The notes under the pieces are model-generated. The model did no database searches. It saw only the letters and a program-made list of their open reading frames with translations, and was not told the origin of the DNA. Shown here one piece after another: positions 49,616-58,037 of a stretch of 64,000 bases of DNA. The stretch is from Opitutus sp. GAS368 (GTDB lineage Bacteria > Verrucomicrobiota > Verrucomicrobiia > Opitutales > Opitutaceae). The translations under genes were made by a program, and so were the position numbers. The stretch is from positions 2,264,291-2,328,290 of the forward strand of contig NZ_LT629735.1 of assembly GCF_900104925.1 (NCBI RefSeq), written 5' to 3'. The stretch's first letter is position 1; every line of letters starts with the position of its first letter.

Positions 49616-51109
49616 TCAAAGCACGCCACCCATGCGGCGGCGCACCCACGGCACGAGCGCCAGAAAGATGCCCGCGACGATGAAGACCGCGAGCGACTGC
49701 TGGCCGAAGAACCGGTCGAGATGCGACGCGTCGCCCTCGCCAAACGCGGTGGAGAGCACGCCGGCGAACTTGTTGCCGAACGCCGCGCCGAGGAACCAGA
49801 TGCCCATCATCGCGCCGACCAGGTGCCGGGGGGACAGCTTGGTGAACGTGCTCAGGCCGACGGGGCTCAGGCACATTTCGCCGATGGTCTGCAGGAAGTA
49901 GAGCCCGAACAGCCACAGCGGGCTGACGCGGCCTTCGACCGCCAGCTTGGCCGCCGGCACCATCAGGGTGAAGGCGGAGGCGAGGAAGGCGAGGCCGATG
50001 GTGAACTTCATCGGGCTCGACGGCTGCTTGGCGCCGAGTCTGGTCCAGAGGAACGCGAAGACCGGCGCGAGCGCGACGACGAAGAAAGGGTTGGCGGCCT
50101 GATACCAGGAGGAAGGCACCTCGAAGCCGAAAATGTGCGTGGCCGTGAAGCGGTCGGCAAACAGGTTGAGCGAGGTGCCGGCCTGTTCGAACAGCGCCCA
50201 GAAGATGAAAGCGCCGATGAAAAAGTAGAACACGGCGCCGAGCCGGCGCAGCTCTTCCTGCTTGGAATAGCCGAACCACAGCATGACGGCGATGGGGGTC
50301 AGGATGAAGAGATAGCGGATCCAGGTGAAACCCTCGCGGTCGGACAGCCACACGATGCCCCACAGGCCGATGGCCCCGAGCAGCATGACGGCGGGCTTTT
50401 GCCATGAACCGGCCGTGCGCACCGGCGGCGTGCCGACCTGCTTGAGGCCGTCGCCGAACAGGATGAAGATCACCAGGCCCAGCACCATGCCGACGCCGGC
50501 GGCGGCGAAGCCCCAGTGCCAGGAGTGGTCGGGGTTGAGGCCCCAGGAGGCGAGCATGGCCTTGAACCGGCTGTGCTGCGCCAGGAAGCCGGTGATGATC
50601 GGGGCGGTCATCGACCCGAGGTTGATGCCCATGTAGAAGATCGAGAAGCCCGCGTCGCGGCGCGTGTCGCCGGGCGCGTAGAGCTGGCCGACCATCGCGC
50701 TGATGTTCGGCTTGAGCAGGCCGGTGCCGATCACCACCAGCAGGAGGCCGAGGTAGAACGTCGCCTCGCTGGGGAACGCCATCGAGAAATGGCCGCACGC
50801 GATGAAGAGGCCGCCCACGATCACGGCCATCCGGGCGCCGAGGATGTTGTCGGCGATGCTGCCGCCCGGAATGGACATCATGTAGACGGAAAACACGTAG
50901 GTGCCGTAGATCAGCGAGGCCTTCTCGACCGTGTAACCAAACCCGGCGCTCGCGACGGGCAGGGTCATGAACAGCGTGAGCAGGGCCCGCATGCCGTAGT
51001 AGGAGAAACGCTCCCACCCCTCGGCGAAGAACAGCGTGAACAACGGACGGGGGTGGCCCAGGAACTCGCCATGCACCGATGGGGCCCCGGGGACAGGGGA
51101 TTGATTCAT
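49616..51109 (-). CDS. POT-family proton-dependent peptide transporter
   Basis: A 497-residue MFS-fold transporter with about 14 helices. POT signatures are FAEGWERFSYYGMRALLTLF, GTGLLKPNISAMVGQLY with an FYMGINLGS helix, and ALFEQAGTSLNLFADR (the EQ motif). It would import di- and tripeptides with protons. The ATG at 51109 is preferred over 51127. Divergent from the esterase gene. Confidence 0.93.
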   Translation of the reverse strand: MNQSPVPGAPSVHGEFLGHPRPLFTLFFAEGWERFSYYGMRALLTLFMTLPVASAGFGYTVEKASLIYGTYVFSVYMMSIPGGSIADNILGARMAVIVGGLFIACGHFSMAFPSEATFYLGLLLVVIGTGLLKPNISAMVGQLYAPGDTRRDAGFSIFYMGINLGSMTAPIITGFLAQHSRFKAMLASWGLNPDHSWHWGFAAAGVGMVLGLVIFILFGDGLKQVGTPPVRTAGSWQKPAVMLLGAIGLWGIVWLSDREGFTWIRYLFILTPIAVMLWFGYSKQEELRRLGAVFYFFIGAFIFWALFEQAGTSLNLFADRFTATHIFGFEVPSSWYQAANPFFVVALAPVFAFLWTRLGAKQPSSPMKFTIGLAFLASAFTLMVPAAKLAVEGRVSPLWLFGLYFLQTIGEMCLSPVGLSTFTKLSPRHLVGAMMGIWFLGAAFGNKFAGVLSTAFGEGDASHLDRFFGQQSLAVFIVAGIFLALVPWVRRRMGGVL

Positions 51110-51282
51110 GCGGGCGGATTCGGGCAATGTTTATGACAAAGGGCAAGCTTCCGCCTTCGCCCGATAGGCTGCGGCGCAACAAGCCGCCCTGCCGGGCTGG
51201 GTTCGTGCGGAATGGACAAGCGCACCGAGGCTCACCAAACCTGCGGTATGTTCGTGGTCTCCACCCATTCCTTCTTCGTTGC

Positions 51283-52158
51283 ATGAGCGCGGCGCCTCGC
51301 TGGTGGCGGCGCCGGCCGCCGGCCCGCACGGTGACCGAACGGAGCAAACCGCTCGCGGTGCGCGGCCTGGCGCCGCGGCGCGTGACGGTTTATCTGCCGC
51401 CTGGCTATGACCCGGCGCGGCCGCAGCCTTACCCGCTCCTGGTGGCGCTCGACGGACAGACCATGCCGCAGTGGCGGCTGGCGGAAACGCTCGACGAGCT
51501 CGTCGGGGCCCGGGCGATCGAGCCGGTCGTGGTGGCGGCGGTGCCGGCCTCGTCCGAGCGCATCGAGGAATACGGCACGGCCGGGCAACTGGACTTTGCC
51601 GGCCGCGGGCGGCACGCGAAGGCGTTTCAGGATCTGCTGATGGGCGAGGTGCTGCCGTGGCTGCGCGAAAATCATCCGGTGGCGACGGACGCGGCCCGCA
51701 CCGGGATTTATGGGGCGTCGATGGGCGGACTGGGCGCGCTCGATGTGGCGTGGCGCCGGCCGCAGGTGTTCGGGTTCGCCGGGATCTTCTCCGGCTCGCT
51801 GTGGTGGCGCGCCGACAACTCCAGCGTAGCCGCGCAACAGGCGAGCCGGATCGCCCACCGGCGGGTGCGCGAAACCAAGGCCCGGCCGGCATTGCGCCTG
51901 TGGTTCCAGGCCGGCACGCGCGACGAGACCGCGGACCGCGACGGCAATGGCGTCATCGACGCCATCCAGGACACGACCGAGCTGGTCGACGAGCTGGTGA
52001 TGCAGGGCTTCCGGCGCGGGGCCGATGTCGCCTACCACGAGATCGCGGGCGGCGAACACCACGAGAGCACGTGGGCCCGGGCGTTGCCGGAGTTTCTGCG
52101 CTGGGCGCTGCCGCCTTCGCCGGGTCTGCGGCTGACAGGGCCGCTGCGCGGGAATTAG
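51283..52158 (+). CDS. esterase (esterase D / PF00756-like)
   Basis: A 291-residue alpha/beta hydrolase. VTVYLPPGYDP and LLVALDGQ open the fold, GIYGASMGGLGALDVAWR holds the nucleophile serine, and GGEHHESTWARALPEFL supplies the His. It resembles Fes/esterase-D enzymes. No signal peptide. The substrate is unknown; the nearby siderophore receptor makes a siderophore esterase possible, but this is only inference. Confidence 0.82.
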   Translation: MSAAPRWWRRRPPARTVTERSKPLAVRGLAPRRVTVYLPPGYDPARPQPYPLLVALDGQTMPQWRLAETLDELVGARAIEPVVVAAVPASSERIEEYGTAGQLDFAGRGRHAKAFQDLLMGEVLPWLRENHPVATDAARTGIYGASMGGLGALDVAWRRPQVFGFAGIFSGSLWWRADNSSVAAQQASRIAHRRVRETKARPALRLWFQAGTRDETADRDGNGVIDAIQDTTELVDELVMQGFRRGADVAYHEIAGGEHHESTWARALPEFLRWALPPSPGLRLTGPLRGN

Positions 52159-52652
52159 TCGCCGAGCGCGGCGACCCGCGGGCGGGCCGGCTCCGGCAAC
52201 GGCTGGAACGCGGCAATCACGACCCCCACGAGATTGGCGGCCTGCACCGGTTCCATGTCGTGGCCGTGATTGTTGAGGCCGGCGACGCGCCAGCCATCAC
52301 GCGCCTTGGCCACCAGCACATGGGCGACGATCTTGTGCTCATGGTTGCGGTAGAGGACGGTCTGGCCGCGTTCGAGCAACTCAAAGGGAAACCGCTGCAG
52401 AACCATGATGGTGCCTGGGCTGTAGAGCGGCTGCATGGACTGGCCGCTGCCGACGAGCACAAAGGAATTCGGCGCATGCTCCGCAAAGGCGCTGGCGCGT
52501 TGCCAGGCGGCGGTCTCGACCAGCGGCACGGGCCGCGGCGATTTGCCGGTGAAAACCCCGCGGATCCACGGGTCATCGGTCTCCCGCGCCACGCCCGTGA
52601 GCCCGGTGCACAATAACACCCCCGCCAGGATACATGGCACGCGCCGGAGCAT
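52155..52652 (-). CDS. S24/S26-like signal-peptidase-fold protein
   Basis: A 165-residue exported or anchored protein (hydrophobic residues 6-22). The core has GSGQSMQPLYSPG (Ser72, as in S26 GxSMxP), ERGQTVLYRNHEHKIVAHVL and GLNNHGHDMEPV. His111 falls where bacterial type I signal peptidases have the catalytic Lys, as in the SipW/ER-type S26B enzymes. Shorter than LepB. Its role as a protease is uncertain. It overlaps the esterase end by 4 bp. Confidence 0.6.
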   Translation of the reverse strand: MLRRVPCILAGVLLCTGLTGVARETDDPWIRGVFTGKSPRPVPLVETAAWQRASAFAEHAPNSFVLVGSGQSMQPLYSPGTIMVLQRFPFELLERGQTVLYRNHEHKIVAHVLVAKARDGWRVAGLNNHGHDMEPVQAANLVGVVIAAFQPLPEPARPRVAALGD

Positions 52653-52783
52653 GCCTCCAGATTCGGCAGACCGCGGGCCATGACGAGACCGGGCTGCTAG
52701 TGTTCATCCCCCACGGGGCCGGGTGAAACACTGCGGCCGTCTGGCCTTGATCAGGCGTTGCCGAACGGAGCGGCCCGACCGGC

Positions 52784-52935
52784 CTCAGAGGGCGCCTAAA
52801 AAGGGGTCTGTCATTCTGAGTGAAACGAAGAATCCATCAGGAGCTGGGTGGCGCTTTGGAGGTGCGGGGCTTCAACTGGATTCTTCGCTGCGCTCAGAAT
52901 GACAGGTATCGTAGGCTTTTTAGACGCTCTCTCAG
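52784..52935. other. imperfect hairpin split by a MITE-like repeat
   Basis: CTCAGAGGGCGCCTAAAAAG (52784-52803) and CTTTTTAGACGCTCTCTCAG (52916-52935) are imperfect reverse complements. They look like the two arms of a terminator of the minus-strand receptor gene, now held apart by the ~94-bp repeat between them. The right arm includes the receptor's stop codon. Confidence 0.6.
52810..52903. mobile_element. MITE-like GTCATTCTGAG inverted repeat, copy 2
   Basis: Ends GTCATTCTGAGTGAAACGAA and TTCGCTGCGCTCAGAATGAC are near reverse complements. Same family as the element at 48745-48847; only the ends are shared, and the ~55-bp middles differ. Confidence 0.85.
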
Positions 52936-55097
52936 AAGCTCGTGCGCAGCATGACGCGAACGGCCAGCGGCGAGCCCGGCGAGATGTTCGTGTTGCTGTC
53001 CGCGTTGATGTAATATTTCCGATCGAGCAGGTTCTCGACGTTGGCCTGCAGGTGCCACATGGGGCTGAGGGCGTAATAAACGGCCGCATCGACCCGGGTG
53101 TAACCCGGCACCGTGACCGTGTTGTCCACCGCTGCGAACATGGCGGAGCGATAGATGACACCGAGCCCGACGCCCAGCGGCGGGAGGAGCTGATATTTGT
53201 TCCACAGGGAGAAATTGTGGCGGGGCACCTGGGCGACCTGGGCGCCGGCCGGCGCGGCCGTGGTGGCGCTGCGGATGGAGGCGTCCTGATACGCGTAGCC
53301 GCCCGTCACGCTCCAATCCTTGGTGAGGCTGCCGGTCAGGCCGAACTCATAGCCGTTGGTGCGGGTGCGGCCCGTCTGGATGATGCGGGTCGGATCGGCG
53401 GAGTCGGTCGCGCGGGTGTTGGTGCGATCCAGCCGGTAGACCGCGGCGGTCGCGGAGAACTGCAGGTTGATCTCCCACTTGGCGCCGAGTTCGTAGTTGG
53501 TGAATTTTTCCGGCTTCACCTGCTGGGTGATGGTGGTCAGCGACGAGAACTGGTCGCCGGAACTGGGCAGATAGGACACGCTGTAGTTGGCGTAGAGGGA
53601 AGCCTGGGCGACGGGCTTGTAGATGACGCCGGCGCGCGGGGAAACGAGGTCATCTTTCCGGCTCAGGTTGTCGCCATTCCGGTTGTTGCGGTATTCCAGA
53701 TCGAAGGAGTCGAACCGGAGGCCGACAATGGCCTGCCATTCGCGGGAGAACTCGATCTGGTCCTGGGCATAGATGGCGGCCAGACCGGTGTTGAGGTGGT
53801 TGTCCGCATCGGTCGCGCTCTGGCGGTAGGTGACCGGCGTGGTGATCGTCGGCTGGTCATACGGCACCAGGAGGGAGGTGGCGGTGTTGTTGAAGAAGCC
53901 GGTATTGCGGAAATTGTCCGTCCGCTGGGTGCCCAGTTCGAGGCCGCCGAGCAGGGTGTGCTTGATGGTTCCGGTGGTGGCGGCGTAGGTCAGGTCGGTC
54001 TGGTTGAAAAGATTCTGCCGCCGGGTGGCATTGTTGTAGGCCGTCAGGGTGACCTGCGTCTGGGCGGCATTCACCGCGCCCGGGACATAATTCTGGTAGA
54101 ACCGGTCGTAGTCCCCGAAGAGGGTGCGGTTGCGGATATTCAGGGCACCCGCCTGGTGCTCGACGGTGGCCGACAGGAAATTCACCGAGGCGCGCACGTG
54201 GCTGTCTGCGGGATTGCCGTAGAAGGTGTCGATGGGCACGTCCGCCGGCCGGCCCTGGAAGGATGTGATGCCGCGGTCGGCGGTGCGGACATCGTGCAGG
54301 TGCTCATAGGAGAAAGTGAGCCTGGTGGCCGGGGCCGGCACAAAGGTGAGCGTCGGGTTGATGGCCGAACGCTTGAGCTCGACGGAATTCCGGAAGCTCG
54401 CGGAATCCTCATAAAGTGCATTGAGCCGGAAGGCGGTCCGGTCGCTCAGGGGTTCGTTCACGTCGACCGTCGCGCGCTTGTTGTCGTGGGAGCCAGCCTG
54501 GAGCGTGATCTCGCGGATGGGCGTGAAGCCGGCTACCTTGAGCACGCGGTTGATCAGGCCGCCGCCGCCGCCCCGGCCGAAGAGCATGGCATTGGGTCCG
54601 CGCAGGACTTCCACGCGGCTGAGATTGTAGAGGTCGCGGTAGTATTGAACGTCGTCTCGGACGCCGTTGAGGAAAAAGTCGGCGGAGGAACTGTTGCCGC
54701 GAAAGACGATCTGATCGCGGTTGTTTTCGCCCTGGTGGGCGGTGATGCCGGGCACATAGCGCACCACGTCGCCCAGGCTCAGCATTTGCTGATCCTTGAT
54801 CTGCTGTTCCGTCACGATGGTGATGGACTGGGGCACATCGAGCAGCGGGGTGTTGGTCTTGGTGGCGGTGAGGCTCTCCTGGACCCTGTAGTTTTTCGAT
54901 TCAACCCGCTCGCCGATGACCGCCATGTTCTCGAGTTTGAGTGTTCCGTCGGCCGTATCGTCGGCGGCGGCGTTCGTGGCTTCGCCGGCCCGGGCGAGGG
55001 CAGTCGAGGCCAGCGCCGCGCAGGCCAGCGCCAGCAAGGGCAGGCGCGGCATCTTGGAACGAGATTGGGTCTCAGTGATTTGACGTGGGTTTTGCAT
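52932..55097 (-). CDS. TonB-dependent siderophore receptor
   Basis: A 721-residue outer-membrane receptor. The signal peptide is LPLLALACAALASTALARAG, then a plug domain with VPQSITIVTEQQI, GITAHQGENNRDQIVFRGN and RVEVLRGPNAMLFGRGGGGG, and a 22-stranded barrel ending NLLDRKYYI...VRVMLRTSF with a terminal Phe. The PQSITIV and GRGxxGG features are typical of ferric-siderophore (FhuA/FpvA-like) receptors. Starts at ATG 55097 or 55052 are both possible. Iron control is likely, but no clear Fur box was confirmed. Confidence 0.93.
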   Translation of the reverse strand: MQNPRQITETQSRSKMPRLPLLALACAALASTALARAGEATNAAADDTADGTLKLENMAVIGERVESKNYRVQESLTATKTNTPLLDVPQSITIVTEQQIKDQQMLSLGDVVRYVPGITAHQGENNRDQIVFRGNSSSADFFLNGVRDDVQYYRDLYNLSRVEVLRGPNAMLFGRGGGGGLINRVLKVAGFTPIREITLQAGSHDNKRATVDVNEPLSDRTAFRLNALYEDSASFRNSVELKRSAINPTLTFVPAPATRLTFSYEHLHDVRTADRGITSFQGRPADVPIDTFYGNPADSHVRASVNFLSATVEHQAGALNIRNRTLFGDYDRFYQNYVPGAVNAAQTQVTLTAYNNATRRQNLFNQTDLTYAATTGTIKHTLLGGLELGTQRTDNFRNTGFFNNTATSLLVPYDQPTITTPVTYRQSATDADNHLNTGLAAIYAQDQIEFSREWQAIVGLRFDSFDLEYRNNRNGDNLSRKDDLVSPRAGVIYKPVAQASLYANYSVSYLPSSGDQFSSLTTITQQVKPEKFTNYELGAKWEINLQFSATAAVYRLDRTNTRATDSADPTRIIQTGRTRTNGYEFGLTGSLTKDWSVTGGYAYQDASIRSATTAAPAGAQVAQVPRHNFSLWNKYQLLPPLGVGLGVIYRSAMFAAVDNTVTVPGYTRVDAAVYYALSPMWHLQANVENLLDRKYYINADSNTNISPGSPLAVRVMLRTSF

Positions 55098-55201
55098 GGA
55101 TGGAAAGGGGTTCAACCTGCCGCCGGCCTGGGCCGGTGGTTTCCTTAAACCGCACACATTGCTGGCCTAGCCCGGGGAACGTGACGGCGGCAGGTTGAAA
55201 A

Positions 55202-55318
55202 TCAGGTCAGGTGTAGAAGGAGGACGAAGGTCACCACGACGCCGACGGCCAACAGGGCCTGAAGGGAGAAGCGGAGATCGGCACTTCGGGCGGAATTAAT
55301 CGTGTGGTTGCGCTTCAC
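55202..55318 (-). CDS. possible 38-residue single-helix membrane peptide
   Basis: A GTG-started frame reads VKRNHTINSARSADLRFSLQ and then ALLAVGVVVTFVLLLHLT, giving a basic N-terminus and one membrane helix. It lies ~105 bp upstream of the siderophore receptor on the same strand. No ribosome-binding site is obvious. It could be a receptor-linked small protein or chance. Confidence 0.35.
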   Translation of the reverse strand: MKRNHTINSARSADLRFSLQALLAVGVVVTFVLLLHLT

Positions 55319-55441
55319 TGGGAGTGAGTTGATATGAATATGAGACGCATTATCATGTCAATAGCTTGTTTGAGAGTGTGTCTCATATGACATGTGATAA
55401 CGAGCATTGACCTGTGCAAGTAGCTGGCTTTTAACGACTCC

Positions 55442-56527
55442 ATGACGGACGGGCTCACAGTCGAATTGGGGTCGAGAAGTTACCCGATTCATTTCTCGCG
55501 CAATGCCAGTGCGGCCATTCAGCAAGACTTGGCGGAGGCAACGGCCAAGGGGCAGCAGTCTGTGCTTCTGACCGATGGCGGCGTGGCCCAAGCCCAAGGC
55601 GAATTTTTATCCAAAAGCTTCGGTGCGATCCCGCGTCTGACCGTCAATGCCGGGGAGAAAGCCAAATCCCTGGAGAGCCTCGGACGGGTACATGATTTTC
55701 TGGCCGCCAATAAAATCAACCGCCAGGGCGTGTTGTGGGTGGTCGGTGGCGGGGTGATGGGCGATCTCGGCGGTTTCGCCGCCGCCACCTACCTGCGCGG
55801 CATCCAGTATGTGCAGGTGCCGACGACACTGCTGGCCATGGTCGACAGCTCGGTCGGCGGCAAGACGGGCATCAATCTCGCGGCCGGCAAAAATCTCGTC
55901 GGCGCCTTTTATCACCCGCAGGCGGTGCACATCGCCACGGATTTCCTCGCGACGCTGCCGCCGCGCGAGTTTGCCGCTGGCATGGCGGAGGTCATCAAAT
56001 ACGGCCTGCTCGGCGATGCGGCGCTCCAGGCGCAGTTGGAAGGAACCGTGCTGACTCCCGCGCACGCCGGGCTGCCGGCCGTCATCCGCCGCTGCTGCCA
56101 GCTCAAGGCGGACATCGTGCGCGCGGACGAACAGGAGCTGGCGGCCGAGGGCGGCCGGGCCCTGCTGAACCTCGGGCACACTTTCGGCCACGCCATCGAG
56201 CAGGTCACGGGCTACACCGCCTACCTGCATGGCGAGGCCGTCGGAGTCGGCCTCGCGGCGGCGGGGCGGCTTTCGCAGAAACTTGGACTGATCACCGCCG
56301 CCGAGGTCGCCCGGATCGACCGCGTGCTCGCGGCCTACCAGTTGCCGGGGCGGTTGCGCGCCGCGCTGTCCGTGGCGGAGCTGCAGGCCGCCACGGCGCG
56401 CGACAAGAAGAACCGCGCGGACGGCGTGCGCTTCGTGGTGCTCAACGCCTTGGGCGCGGCGGCGACCCGGTCCGGCATCCCGCCGGCGACAGTCGAGGCG
56501 GTCTGGCGCGAGCTGGGCGCGGTCTAG
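55442..56527 (+). CDS. aroB: 3-dehydroquinate synthase
   Basis: A 361-residue shikimate-pathway enzyme that cyclises DAHP. VVGGGVMGDLGGFAAATYLR, VPTTLLAMVDSSVGGKTGIN, KNLVGAFYHPQ and the zinc-site LNLGHTFGHAIE are all intact. It supplies chorismate precursors, which the chorismatase at 848 would consume. Confidence 0.96.
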   Translation: MTDGLTVELGSRSYPIHFSRNASAAIQQDLAEATAKGQQSVLLTDGGVAQAQGEFLSKSFGAIPRLTVNAGEKAKSLESLGRVHDFLAANKINRQGVLWVVGGGVMGDLGGFAAATYLRGIQYVQVPTTLLAMVDSSVGGKTGINLAAGKNLVGAFYHPQAVHIATDFLATLPPREFAAGMAEVIKYGLLGDAALQAQLEGTVLTPAHAGLPAVIRRCCQLKADIVRADEQELAAEGGRALLNLGHTFGHAIEQVTGYTAYLHGEAVGVGLAAAGRLSQKLGLITAAEVARIDRVLAAYQLPGRLRAALSVAELQAATARDKKNRADGVRFVVLNALGAAATRSGIPPATVEAVWRELGAV

Positions 56528-56571
56528 ATTTGGGGTGCTATCCCGGCGCAAATAGCTAAGTTGACCGACCC

Positions 56572-57213
56572 ATGTCAGCCATCGACGAAGGCATCGTCCG
56601 CGAGTATTTCGAGCAAAACGGTTTTCTCGTGCGGCAGGTGCGCAAATACCAGGTGCAGTCCCGCCGCAAGACGGGCGACGAGGAAGTGGACCTCGTGGTC
56701 TACAACCCCGCCTACAAGCGCAGCCCGCGCCGGCCGGAGTTTTTCCTGTTCGCCAACGAGCTGGCCTACATCCACCGCGCCATCGTCGTGGTGAAGGGCT
56801 GGCACACCGGGCGCTTCACGCCGAACATGCTGAAGAGCAGCCCCGAGATCTTCCGCTTCCTGGAGGAGAACGTACTCAAGGAGGTCACGCGCTTTTTCCC
56901 GGTGGACGCCGAGGAACCGGGCAACGCCCCCGATGTCACGAAAATCCTCGTGCTGCCGAGTCTGCCCACCGCCGAGCCTTTCCGCTCCCAGAGCGTGGCC
57001 ATGCTCAAGGAGCACGGGGTTGACGGCATCATTTCATTCCGCTCCATGCTGCTCGACATCATCGAGCGCGTGGAAATCAACAAGAGCTACGGCAAGTCCG
57101 ACACGCTGCAGGTCATCCGCATCCTGAAGAACTATGACCTGCTGAAGGACGCGCAGCTTGACCTGCTGGCGGAGCGCCAGCCCGGCCAGCGGCGCAACAA
57201 CCCGAAGGCATGA
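56572..57213 (+). CDS. conserved hypothetical protein upstream of lpxA
   Basis: A 213-residue soluble protein with EYFEQNGFLVRQVRKYQV, EEVDLVVYNPAY and KSYGKSDTLQVIRILKNYDL. The VDLVVYN strand with upstream Glu recalls restriction-endonuclease-like folds, but motifs are too few to say. Its stop overlaps lpxA (ATGA), so it is co-translated with lipid A synthesis. Function unknown. Confidence 0.75.
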   Translation: MSAIDEGIVREYFEQNGFLVRQVRKYQVQSRRKTGDEEVDLVVYNPAYKRSPRRPEFFLFANELAYIHRAIVVVKGWHTGRFTPNMLKSSPEIFRFLEENVLKEVTRFFPVDAEEPGNAPDVTKILVLPSLPTAEPFRSQSVAMLKEHGVDGIISFRSMLLDIIERVEINKSYGKSDTLQVIRILKNYDLLKDAQLDLLAERQPGQRRNNPKA

Positions 57214-57956
57214 GCATCCATCCCGCCGCGATCGTCGAGGACGGCGCCCGGCTCGGCGTGGGTTGCGTGCTGCACGCCCATGCCGTCATCCGGCGGCACA
57301 CGGTGCTCGGCGACGGCGTCGTGGTGCACCCCTTCGCCGTGGTGGGCGGCGACCCGCAGTATCTGAAATTCGATCCGGCGACGGCCTCGGGGGTGCGCGT
57401 CGGGGCGGGCACGGTGATCCGCGAGTACGTCACGATCAACCGTTCCATCCAGGCCGGCAAGGACACGGTCGTCGGCGCCCGGTGCTTTCTCATGGCGGGT
57501 TCGCACGCCGGGCACGACTGCGAGCTGGCCGACGATGTCGTGCTGGCGAACAACGTCATGCTCGCCGGCCATGTCACGGTCGGCAGTTTCACCTTTGTCG
57601 GGGGCGGCGCGGGCATCCACCAGTTCGTCCGCATCGGCGAGGGCGTGATGGTGGGCGGGCTCACCCGGCTGACCAAGGACGTGGCGCCGTTCCTCCTGGT
57701 CGCCGAGCGCGACGAGGTGCCGGGATTCAACGTGGTCGGTCTCAAGCGCCGCGGCTTCGGCCGCCCGACCATCGGCGAACTCAAGGACTGCTACCGGGCG
57801 GTCTTTGCCGGCGGAGATCCGCGCAAGGCGGCGGCGGCCCGGCTCGCGGCGGGAGTCACCAGCGCCGAGGCCCGGCGCTTCCTGGAATTCTTTGCCGCGG
57901 GCAAACGCGGCTTTGCCCGGCCGGCGGCGGGAGGAGAATCATCCGATGAGGAGTGA
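57210..57956 (+). CDS. lpxA: UDP-N-acetylglucosamine O-acyltransferase LpxA
   Basis: A 248-residue left-handed beta-helix enzyme that performs the first step of lipid A synthesis. Hexapeptide repeats run through residues 1-180. VNRSIQAGKDT-like TINRSIQAGKDT, the catalytic-His segment FLMAGSHAGHDCEL, and NNVMLAGHVTVG are typical. The presence of lpxA means the organism makes lipid A. Confidence 0.92.
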   Translation: MSIHPAAIVEDGARLGVGCVLHAHAVIRRHTVLGDGVVVHPFAVVGGDPQYLKFDPATASGVRVGAGTVIREYVTINRSIQAGKDTVVGARCFLMAGSHAGHDCELADDVVLANNVMLAGHVTVGSFTFVGGGAGIHQFVRIGEGVMVGGLTRLTKDVAPFLLVAERDEVPGFNVVGLKRRGFGRPTIGELKDCYRAVFAGGDPRKAAAARLAAGVTSAEARRFLEFFAAGKRGFARPAAGGESSDEE

Positions 57957-57968
57957 TTCTGAAGGTGG

Positions 57969-57993
57969 AACCCGGCCTCTGGACGGGTTTTTT
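57969..57993 (+). terminator. intrinsic terminator after lpxA
   Basis: Stem AACCCG (57969-57974) pairs with CGGGTT (57984-57989), with a 9-base loop, followed by a run of T. It lies 12 bp past the lpxA stop. Confidence 0.75.
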
Positions 57994-58037
57994 CATGCGG
58001 ACATCCTGAAAACGCGTCCGGAGGCCACGTTCCACCC

